From: Clostridium sp. CAG:169
Lineage (GTDB): Bacteria > Bacillota > Clostridia > Oscillospirales > Ruminococcaceae
Assembly (NCBI GenBank): GCA_000435195.1
Contig: FR880177.1
Span: 1-5,215 of the forward strand
Reading direction: 5' to 3'
Length of the DNA: 5,215 nucleotides
Below the pieces are notes generated by a model. That model searched no databases, was not told the DNA's origin, and was given only the letters and a program-made list of their open reading frames with translations. Shown here piece by piece: positions 1-4,997 of the stretch. A program made the translations under genes and the position numbers. Positions within the stretch are counted from its first letter, which is position 1. The number at the start of each line of letters is the position of its first letter.

Positions 1-241
1 CCAGCACCTGAAGGTGGACCATCTGGGCAACCGCAACCCGCGCCTGCACACCGACGAAGTGCTTATCGCCCTGTCCATCTGTGCAGCGACCAACCCGACC
101 GCCGAGCTTGCGATGGAACAGCTGTACAACCTGCGCGGCTGTGAGGTTCACTCCTCGGTCATCCTCTCCCCTGTGGATGAAAAGGTCTTCCGCCGCTTAG
201 GTATCAATATCACCTGCGAACCGATGTACGAAAATAAATAA
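1..241 (+). CDS. DUF1846 (UPF0371) family protein, C-terminal fragment
   Basis: This is the last 79 codons of a gene that enters from the left edge; the first complete codon is at 2-4 and the stop is TAA at 239-241. The visible protein contains DHLGNRNPRLHTDEVLIALS, followed by AATNPTAELAMEQL and an ending with GCEVHSSVILSPVDEKVFRRLGIN split around Cys and His. This pattern matches my memory of the C-terminal end of DUF1846/UPF0371 proteins, which are about 500 residues long, so more than four fifths of the gene lies outside the window. The biochemical function of the family is not established to my knowledge. The fragment is soluble in character, with no membrane segment. It is followed within 10 bases by an intrinsic terminator and faces the secDF operon tail to tail, so it ends its own transcription unit. 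No frameshift is seen. The GTG at 14 is an internal valine codon and not a start. Family assignment is confident, function unknown. Confidence 0.88.
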   Translation, partial: QHLKVDHLGNRNPRLHTDEVLIALSICAATNPTAELAMEQLYNLRGCEVHSSVILSPVDEKVFRRLGINITCEPMYENK

Positions 242-246
242 AATCG

Positions 247-281
247 AAAAGGAGCGACCGGCTTTCGGTCGCTCCTTTTTT
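247..281 (+). terminator. Intrinsic terminator of the DUF1846 gene
   Basis: Left arm AAAAGGAGCGACCG (247-260), five-base loop GCTTT (261-265), right arm CGGTCGCTCCTTTT from 266, running into a tract of six T (276-281). The stem is perfect and GC-rich at its top. It begins six bases after the DUF1846 stop codon. The A-run before the stem would give a weaker terminator on the minus strand too. Confidence 0.93.
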
Positions 282-351
282 GCACTCAATCTATCCTATT
301 TGTAATTTTTGTCTATTTTATAACTATTTATCCCATCAATCCAAAGCCATC

Positions 352-384
352 AAAAAAAGCAGTCCGCAAAACGGACTGCTTTTT
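352..384 (-). terminator. Intrinsic terminator of the secDF operon
   Basis: Arms GCAGTCCG (359-366) and CGGACTGC (372-379) enclose the loop CAAAA, and are flanked by seven A on the left (352-358) and five T on the right (380-384). Read on the minus strand, the stem is followed by a seven-U tract. It starts 16 bases after the secF stop. It can also act on the plus strand as a back-up to the terminator at 247-281, so this convergent junction is insulated in both directions. Confidence 0.92.
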
Positions 385-400
385 GTACGGATTTTTCCGA

Positions 401-1327
401 TTATGCTGCCTTTGCTTTGGCTGCCTTCTTTTCCTGCCACAGGGTCCACAGGGAGCCGGAGAGGAAAACAGAAGAGTACAGACCGGAAATGACACCGACC
501 ATCATCGGTACGGCAAAGGTCAAAATCGAGCTGACATTCATCAGCACCGCTACCACACAGATGCACAGGAGTGCCATAGCGGTGGTCAGCGAGGTGTTGA
601 CCGTTCTGCGCATACACTGGTTGATGCTCATGTTGACCAGCTCACCCAACGGCATCTTATCACCCTGGGTGCGTTTGTTCTCTCGGATACGGTCGTAGAT
701 AACGATGGTATCATTGATCGAGTAGCCGAGGATGGTCAGCACAACCGCGATAAAGTTATCGTTGATTGGGAAGCCCAGCAGAACAAAGATACCAAAGGAA
801 ATCAAAATATCGTGCAGAAGTGCAATCACTGCCACGATGCCTGCCGAAGCGCCGCCAATTTTTCTAAAGCGGAAGCCGATATACACAACCATAATGACCG
901 ATGCAAAGATAACGGCTACAATACACTTTTTAAAGAACTCTCTGCCCAGCACCGGGTCAACGTTGTTGACGTCCTCTGCGGTAATGCTGTTATCAGGATA
1001 AGTTTCCTGCAAGGTCTTGAGCAGCTCGGTCTGGTTCTCGGTGGTCAGACCACTCGACTGGGTCAGGCTGACAACCAGGTTGGTTTGACCGGTGGAGCTG
1101 TTTTCCTGCTGCTGAACGGTGGCAGACTGTCCCAGCGCCTGCTCTACTGTCTTTTCAAAGGCGGCAGGGTCCATCTCTCCGGTGTAGGAATAGGTTGCAA
1201 TCGAACCTCCCTTAAACTCAATATCCAAAGTCGGTCCCACAAAGATGGTGACCAGCAGGACCAGAACCATGGCAACAATCGAGATGGTGAAAAAGATTTT
1301 TCTCTTTCCAATGATGTTCAGATTCAT
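401..1327 (-). CDS. secF: Protein translocase subunit SecF
   Basis: 308 residues, the usual size for a stand-alone SecF. SecF pairs with SecD in the cytoplasmic membrane as an RND-type accessory complex that uses the ion gradient to help SecYEG/SecA release exported proteins. Visible features: a first membrane segment at about 10-31; the SecD/SecF signature LDIEFKGG at 34-41; an extracytoplasmic domain at about 42-130 that is rich in Gln, Asn and Thr; VDPVLGREF at 123-131; then five more membrane segments between about 135 and 295. The RND core motif GYSINDTIVIYDRIREN is at 201-217, followed by the conserved SINQCMRRTVNTSLTT at 234-249. The tail is Lys/Ala rich. The ATG (1325-1327) has the Shine-Dalgarno GGAGGTG (1335-1341) seven bases upstream, inside the end of secD. 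The secD stop overlaps this start as TAATG, so coupled translation is likely. No damage is seen. Confidence 0.97.
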   Translation of the reverse strand: MNLNIIGKRKIFFTISIVAMVLVLLVTIFVGPTLDIEFKGGSIATYSYTGEMDPAAFEKTVEQALGQSATVQQQENSSTGQTNLVVSLTQSSGLTTENQTELLKTLQETYPDNSITAEDVNNVDPVLGREFFKKCIVAVIFASVIMVVYIGFRFRKIGGASAGIVAVIALLHDILISFGIFVLLGFPINDNFIAVVLTILGYSINDTIVIYDRIRENKRTQGDKMPLGELVNMSINQCMRRTVNTSLTTAMALLCICVVAVLMNVSSILTFAVPMMVGVISGLYSSVFLSGSLWTLWQEKKAAKAKAA

Positions 1328-2733
1328 TATTTTTCACCTCCGTAAAGCCATGCTTTTCGAAATGGTTTAAATCCTGCCAGCGAACGCAGCATCAGTCTGG
1401 AGCACAGAACGCCCATGACAAAGTTGAGGATGATGCTGACCAACAGGGTATAACCGAAGGAGTAGATGGAGCCTGCGGTCGCAGTTCCCAGACCCAGCCA
1501 GGAGAAGAGGAAGTTGAACGGAATCGCAAAGATACCGTCGCTTGGACCAAAGACGCCCATCAGAATGACGGCAACAAAAACAACGGTGATGTTGCTGTCA
1601 AAGATTGCAGAAAAGGCATTTTTGAAGCCGGTCTGAATTGCGCTGTCGATTCCTTTTCCGGTGCGGATTTCCTCGCGGATACGCTCTGCGGAGATGATGT
1701 TGGCATCTACACCGAAGCCCAGACCGAGGATGATACCTGCGATACCCGGGACGGTGAGGGTAAAGGATGGGAAGACGTTAAAGAATCCGGTGATTGCTGC
1801 AATGGTGCCTGCCAGCTGACCTACCAGCGCGATGGTTGCCACAAAGCCCGGCAGACGGTAGTACAGAATCATAAACAGTGCAATGATGACGAACGCTGCA
1901 ATTCCTGCCTTGAGCATGGCATCCTTTGCACCCAATCCCAAGGTCGGGGAGATGGCATTGTAGTTTTTGGTGACCAATTCAAACGGAAGCGCACCGGCAT
2001 TGATCTGGTTTGCCAGCTGAACCGCAGTTTCCGAGGTAAAGTCGCCGCTGATGACACATTTGCCGTCAGCGATAGCTTCGTTGACAACCGGTGCAGAAAT
2101 CATCTCATCATCCATAAAGATGGAGATGCGTTTTCTTACCTGCTCCTGGGTCGCCTGCTTCCACTTTTCTTTTGCTTCTTCTTTAAATTCCAGGGTAACT
2201 ACCGGCATCGGGGTGCCATTTTCACTCTGCTGATACATCGCAAATTCTGCCTTCTGCACATCAGCACCGGTCAGCACTGGATCTCCTGCCTGCGCACTGA
2301 GTCCACCGGTAAGACCATCAATCGGGGTGTCTTTGTAAAAACGCAGCTGTGCCGTTTTGCCCAGCTCCTCGATTGCCTGCTCGGGGTTAAAGTTCTGCTC
2401 GTCCGATTTCCATGGGAAACGAACAATGATGCGGTCATTATCGTTGTCGGTATAGACCTCGCTGTCGGTGATGTTCTGGTTGAGCAGTCTGGTTTTGATA
2501 ACTGCCTCTGCTGCGGAAAGCTCATCATCGGTCGCATCCACGCCGTCCGGCGGGCTGAAGGTAACATCCACACCGCCGCGAATATCAATTCCCCAGCGGA
2601 TGTCCTGTGCTCCCTTGATGTAGGTGCGGTCGATGTCGCCATACTTTGAGCTGACGCCAAAGAACGCTGCATAGGTCAGGAGCGCCAGCATCGCCACAAC
2701 GACGAAAAAGACCGGCTTGCCAACTCTTTTCAT
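1327..2733 (-). CDS. secD: Protein translocase subunit SecD
   Basis: 468 residues from the ATG at 2731-2733. SecD forms a membrane complex with SecF that assists late steps of Sec-dependent export. Features: N-terminal membrane segment at about 8-26; signature GIDIRGGVDV at 48-57; P1-type extracytoplasmic domain up to about 265, containing DFTSETAVQLANQINAGALP (231-250) and ISPTLGLGAKDA (261-272); membrane segments at about 273-291, 298-318, 326-344, 381-396 and 424-446; RND motif GVDANIISAERIREEI at 341-356, with the Asp expected for ion coupling. The start is chosen because AATTGGAGGATTGCAGATG puts GGAGG seven bases before this ATG. An in-frame GTG at 2811 would add 26 polar residues, lies at the predicted transcript start, and has no ribosome site. 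Between segments 5 and 6 there is an additional stretch (about 397-420). secF follows with a one-base overlap. yajC is not present in the window. Confidence 0.96.
   Translation of the reverse strand: MKRVGKPVFFVVVAMLALLTYAAFFGVSSKYGDIDRTYIKGAQDIRWGIDIRGGVDVTFSPPDGVDATDDELSAAEAVIKTRLLNQNITDSEVYTDNDNDRIIVRFPWKSDEQNFNPEQAIEELGKTAQLRFYKDTPIDGLTGGLSAQAGDPVLTGADVQKAEFAMYQQSENGTPMPVVTLEFKEEAKEKWKQATQEQVRKRISIFMDDEMISAPVVNEAIADGKCVISGDFTSETAVQLANQINAGALPFELVTKNYNAISPTLGLGAKDAMLKAGIAAFVIIALFMILYYRLPGFVATIALVGQLAGTIAAITGFFNVFPSFTLTVPGIAGIILGLGFGVDANIISAERIREEIRTGKGIDSAIQTGFKNAFSAIFDSNITVVFVAVILMGVFGPSDGIFAIPFNFLFSWLGLGTATAGSIYSFGYTLLVSIILNFVMGVLCSRLMLRSLAGFKPFRKAWLYGGEK
1335..1341 (-). promoter_or_regulatory. 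Ribosome binding site of secF inside the secD 3' end
   Basis: GGAGGTG on the minus strand, seven bases before the secF ATG and within the last codons of secD. A strong site of its own plus the TAATG overlap suggests that SecF is made both by re-initiation and by independent loading, which would keep SecD and SecF in balance. The balance is inference. Confidence 0.85.
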
Positions 2734-2740
2734 CTGCAAT

Positions 2741-2745
2741 CCTCC
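2741..2745 (-). promoter_or_regulatory. Ribosome binding site fixing the secD start
   Basis: GGAGG on the minus strand, seven bases upstream of the ATG at 2733. It is the only good Shine-Dalgarno in the secD leader and decides in favour of the 468-residue product over a longer form starting at the GTG at 2811. Confidence 0.9.
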
Positions 2746-2822
2746 AATTCTGTTTTGGGACCGGCTGTCTGTCTTGCGAAAGCCTGTCCGGTTTTTGCCA
2801 TTTTCAGGCACTCATACCGCTT

Positions 2823-2851
2823 ATTATAGTGCAAAATCCCTAAAAAGTCAA
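2823..2851 (-). promoter_or_regulatory. Sigma-A type promoter of secDF
   Basis: On the minus strand, -35 TTGACT (2851-2846) and -10 TATAAT (2828-2823) are separated by exactly 17 bases. The -10 is a perfect match and the -35 matches at five of six positions. The transcript should start near 2816, giving a leader of about 80 bases before the secD ATG. The near-consensus form suggests strong, largely constitutive expression. The region between this promoter and the purB hairpin (2852-2933) shows nothing else that I can name. Confidence 0.88.
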
Positions 2852-2933
2852 TCTGACTTTGGACCCGCCTCCAACCAAAACCATCTGTATTATTTTTATA
2901 TCCCCCATCGAAATATTCTATTGCCCACTAAGC

Positions 2934-2970
2934 AATAAGGACTGCTGTCCTACAGACAGCAGTCCTTATT
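2934..2970 (-). terminator. Hairpin downstream of purB, probable terminator
   Basis: A perfect 16-bp inverted repeat: AATAAGGACTGCTGTC (2934-2949), loop CTACA (2950-2954), GACAGCAGTCCTTATT (2955-2970). It starts 16 bases after the purB stop and lies upstream of the secDF promoter, so it probably ends the purB transcript. Read on the minus strand the tail after the stem is GCTTAG, with the only U-rich bases inside the stem base (CCUUAUU). On the plus strand it is followed by TTT, extending a TTATTTTT run, which is the better terminator tail. Function as a purB terminator is likely but the strength is uncertain. Confidence 0.8.
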
Positions 2971-2986
2971 TTTCATAAAGTTGAGT

Positions 2987-4420
2987 TTATACGTTCAGCT
3001 CTGCGTGTTCACCCAGAATATCCTTGTTGGCTTCCAGAACCGGGTTGACACATTCGTTGAGGAACTCGGTGACCTGAGAAGGAGCACGTCCGGTAAAGTT
3101 TGCCGGATCGAGGATTGCTACGATCTCTTCCTTTTTCAGGTTGAACAGCGGGTCTGCCACGATGCGGTCGATCAGGTCGTTTTCGCCGCCCTCTTCTTTG
3201 ACTACCCTTGCAGCCGCCTGAGAGTGTACCCGCAGCTGTTCATGCAGTACCTGACGGTCGCCGCCTTTTTTAACCGCGGACATCATAATGTTTTCGGTTG
3301 CCATGAACGGCAGCTCACGCATCACGCGCTGATGGATGACCTTTGGATAAACCACCAGACCGTCGCAGATGTTCAGCATGATGTTGAGGATAGAGTCTAC
3401 GCCCAAGAATGCCTCGGCTACCGAGATCCGTTTGTTTGCCGAGTCGTCCAGCGTTCTTTCAAACCACTGGGTCGCTGCGGTGATTGCCGGATTGAGGGCA
3501 TCTGCCATGACATATCTTGCCAGAGAGGTGATTCGTTCGCTTCTCATCGGGTTGCGCTTGTATGGCATTGCGGAGGAACCAATCTGATTCTTTTCGAATG
3601 GTTCTTCCATCTCTTTAAAGTTTTGCAGCAGACGCATATCGTTGGAGAATTTGCTGGCGGACTGTGCCACTGCGCTCAGGTTGGAAAGGACATAATAGTC
3701 CATCTTGCGGGAGTAGGTCTGACCGGAAACCGGTACACAGCTTTCAAAGCCCATCTCCTGTGCAATCATCTGCTCTGCCTTTTTGCACTTTTCTTCGTCG
3801 CCATTAAACAGCTCCATAAAGCTTGCCTGTGTGCCGGTGGTTCCTTTGGAGCCCAGCAGCTTGAGCGATTTGATTCTGGCTTCGATTTCCTGCTCGTCCA
3901 TCAGCAGCTCGTTAATCCACAAGGTAGCACGCTTACCAACGGTGGTCAGCTGTGCCGGCTGCAGGTGGGTGTAAGCCAGACAAGGCATATCCTTGTACTG
4001 CTGGGCAAATTTTGCCAGCATGGCGATGACGTTGAGCAGCTTTCTGCGCACGATTTCCAGACCCTCGCGCATGATGATGACGTCGGTGTTATCTCCAACA
4101 TAGCAGCTGGTTGCACCCAGATGGATGATTCCTTTTGCATTTGGACACTCGCAGCCATAGGCGTACACATGGCTCATCACATCGTGACGAACCAGCTTCT
4201 CACGCTCACGGGCGATTTCATAGTTAATGTTATCTTTGTTGGCTTCCAGCTCTGCAATCTGCTCGTCGGTGATGTTGATGCCCAGTGCTTTTTCTGCCTT
4301 GGCAAGGGCAATCCAAAGCTTTCTCCAGGTTTTGAATTTGTTGTCCTGAGAAAATACATACTGCATCTCCTCGCTTGCGTAGCGGGAAGAGAAGGGACTT
4401 TCATACGCATTTGTGCTCAT
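2987..4420 (-). CDS. purB: Adenylosuccinate lyase
   Basis: 477 residues. Cytosolic homotetrameric enzyme of the fumarase/aspartase superfamily. It removes fumarate from SAICAR in the eighth step of IMP synthesis and from adenylosuccinate in AMP formation. Visible motifs: RHDVMSH at 78-84; HLGATSCYVGDNTD at 100-113; THLQPAQLTTVGKR at 151-164, which holds the probable general acid/base histidine H152; SKGTTGTQ at 191-198; the superfamily signature GSSAMPYKRNP at 281-291, whose flexible loop carries the catalytic serine; and ERTLDDSANKR at 321-331. At 477 residues it is longer than the roughly 430-residue Bacillus type and resembles the lineage that includes the animal ADSL enzyme. The ATG (4418-4420) follows GGAGG (4429-4433) with eight bases between. 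It is flanked by its own promoter and a hairpin, with no other pur genes beside it, so it is probably transcribed alone. All expected active-site segments are present. Confidence 0.97.
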   Translation of the reverse strand: MSTNAYESPFSSRYASEEMQYVFSQDNKFKTWRKLWIALAKAEKALGINITDEQIAELEANKDNINYEIAREREKLVRHDVMSHVYAYGCECPNAKGIIHLGATSCYVGDNTDVIIMREGLEIVRRKLLNVIAMLAKFAQQYKDMPCLAYTHLQPAQLTTVGKRATLWINELLMDEQEIEARIKSLKLLGSKGTTGTQASFMELFNGDEEKCKKAEQMIAQEMGFESCVPVSGQTYSRKMDYYVLSNLSAVAQSASKFSNDMRLLQNFKEMEEPFEKNQIGSSAMPYKRNPMRSERITSLARYVMADALNPAITAATQWFERTLDDSANKRISVAEAFLGVDSILNIMLNICDGLVVYPKVIHQRVMRELPFMATENIMMSAVKKGGDRQVLHEQLRVHSQAAARVVKEEGGENDLIDRIVADPLFNLKKEEIVAILDPANFTGRAPSQVTEFLNECVNPVLEANKDILGEHAELNV

Positions 4421-4479
4421 TTAACATTCCTCCATCTTTCTCTTTACAAATCAGGAAACTCTCCTGTTATTTCCTTTTT

Positions 4480-4508
4480 AGTTTAACAACCCTGCTGTAA
4501 ATTGTCAA
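4480..4508 (-). promoter_or_regulatory. Probable sigma-A promoter of purB
   Basis: On the minus strand, a perfect -35 TTGACA (4508-4503) is followed after 17 bases by TAAACT (4485-4480), which matches the -10 consensus at four of six positions. The transcript would begin near 4473 and leave a leader of about 52 bases. That is too short for a purine riboswitch, and I see no PurR-type operator that I can support. A small 5-bp hairpin CAGGA-GAGTT-TCCTG lies in the leader (about 4450-4465) and is probably without meaning. Confidence 0.72.
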
Positions 4509-4617
4509 TTCATTTCTCCCATAAAACGACCGTTCCTGTCAAAAAGCTCCTTCCCTTCTCTGAAAAAGGGGTTTGCTAGCCTATTTTGAAAAAAGTTGTC
4601 CAAAGCTACTTTTTTTC

Positions 4618-4646
4618 TTGACAAAGAGCTTGTAATATGATAATCT
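4618..4646 (+). promoter_or_regulatory. Probable promoter of the Cys-rich membrane protein gene
   Basis: A perfect -35 TTGACA sits at 4618-4623. Two -10 choices overlap: GATAAT (4639-4644, five of six matches, 15-base spacer) and TAATCT (4641-4646, weaker match, 17-base spacer). Either places the transcript start near 4651, about 60 bases before the ATG. The non-ideal -10 spacing would fit a regulated promoter, and a palindrome lies just downstream (see separate entry). Confidence 0.68.
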
Positions 4647-4663
4647 ATCTTCAGGCAAGAAAG

Positions 4664-4677
4664 TTAGCAGTTGCTAA
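4664..4677. promoter_or_regulatory. Palindrome, candidate operator
   Basis: TTAGCA-GT-TGCTAA is a perfect 6-2-6 inverted repeat about 15 bases downstream of the predicted transcript start of the Cys-rich membrane protein gene. A repressor bound here would block that gene. Its TTAG...CTAA ends recall the binding sites of DtxR/IdeR-type iron regulators, which would suit an iron-linked gene, but this is a resemblance only. As RNA it could form just a 5-6 bp stem with a tiny loop, so DNA binding is the more likely role. Confidence 0.4.
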
Positions 4678-4693
4678 TTAACAGAATCCATCG

Positions 4694-4701
4694 AGAGGAG
4701 G
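4694..4701 (+). promoter_or_regulatory. Ribosome binding site fixing the start of the Cys-rich gene
   Basis: AGAGGAGG, eight bases before the ATG at 4710. It decides the start against an in-frame TTG at 4671, which has no Shine-Dalgarno, overlaps the palindrome, and would put polar residues before the membrane segment. Confidence 0.9.
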
Positions 4702-4709
4702 CTCCTCAA

Positions 4710-4880
4710 ATGCCTGCTACAATTATCATTATCGCTGTATTGCTGGTCCTGGTGGTATTGGCAGTCAGAAGTATTCTCAAATCTCGCTCCCGCGGCGGAT
4801 GTTCGGGAAGCTGCGGCGGCTGTTCCGGTTGTTGTTCCGGCGGCTGCGCTTCCAACCATCCTCATTCCGACCGTTCTTAA
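4710..4880 (+). CDS. FeoB-associated type Cys-rich membrane protein
   Basis: 56 residues. A very hydrophobic N-terminal segment (about 4-19, including TIIIIAVLLVLVVLAV) is followed by a basic stretch, RSILKSRSR (20-28), and a Gly/Ser/Cys-rich tail with six cysteines at 31, 35, 38, 41, 42 and 46, plus His50 and His52. This is the architecture of the FeoB-associated Cys-rich membrane protein family (Pfam FeoB_associated): one membrane helix, then a short Cys cluster. By the positive-inside rule the Cys tail should lie in the cytoplasm. Family members are often encoded beside feoA/feoB and are thought to help ferrous iron uptake, perhaps by receiving Fe2+ or forming disulfides; the mechanism is not settled. 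Here no feo gene is adjacent within the window. The gene has its own promoter, an AGAGGAGG site and a terminator, so it appears to be a single-gene unit. Low-complexity composition makes the family call good but not certain. Confidence 0.82.
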   Translation: MPATIIIIAVLLVLVVLAVRSILKSRSRGGCSGSCGGCSGCCSGGCASNHPHSDRS

Positions 4881-4934
4881 ACAGGATACCTACTTCACTT
4901 TTTTTAGATAACCCATTTTTTTATTCCTTCTTCT

Positions 4935-4980
4935 TAAAAAGCAACCTCCCCGCACTGGACAGCGGGGAGGTTGCTTTTTA
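4935..4980. terminator. Bidirectional terminator between convergent genes
   Basis: A 13-bp perfect GC-rich stem, GCAACCTCCCCGC (4941-4953) with GCGGGGAGGTTGC (4962-4974), encloses an eight-base loop ACTGGACA. Flanking TAAAAA (4935-4940) and TTTTTA (4975-4980) extend the stem and supply a U-tract in both directions. It serves the Cys-rich protein gene from the left, 54 bases after its stop, and the PAP2 gene from the right, 17 bases after its stop. Confidence 0.93.
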
Positions 4981-4997
4981 CCGTATTTTATCATTTT

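Noticed and set aside
285..351. A possible small gene between the DUF1846 and secDF terminators
   Set aside because: The stretch is AT-rich with no ribosome site and lies between two terminators of convergent genes, with no sign of coding.
383..1345. A 320-codon open frame on the plus strand, opposite secF
   Set aside because: It is an antisense shadow. The composition is rich in His, Gln and Asn, with no recognisable domain, no ribosome site, and the opposite strand encodes a complete, well-conserved SecF.
2734..2811. A 26-residue N-terminal extension of SecD from a GTG at 2811
   Set aside because: The extension is polar and would precede the signal-anchor. The GTG lies at about the predicted transcript start and has no ribosome site, while the ATG at 2733 has GGAGG at ideal spacing.
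2734..2820. A structured RNA element in the secD leader (ACCGG and CCGGT arms)
   Set aside because: The arms are only 5 bp around a 23-base loop and compete with an alternative GGCT/AGCC pairing. Nothing matches a known riboswitch fold.
4421..4479. A purine riboswitch or attenuator in the purB leader
   Set aside because: The predicted leader is only about 50 bases, too short for a purine or guanidine-type aptamer. It has only one weak 5-bp hairpin and no U-tract terminator before the start codon.
2981..4486. A 501-codon open frame on the plus strand, covering all of purB
   Set aside because: It mirrors the purB codon pattern and gives a Cys/His/Phe-rich nonsense protein. It starts at the purB 3' end without a Shine-Dalgarno, and PurB on the other strand has every family motif.
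4671..4709. A longer form of the Cys-rich protein from a TTG at 4671
   Set aside because: The TTG has no Shine-Dalgarno and overlaps the palindrome. The ATG at 4710 has AGAGGAGG eight bases upstream and gives the normal family architecture.
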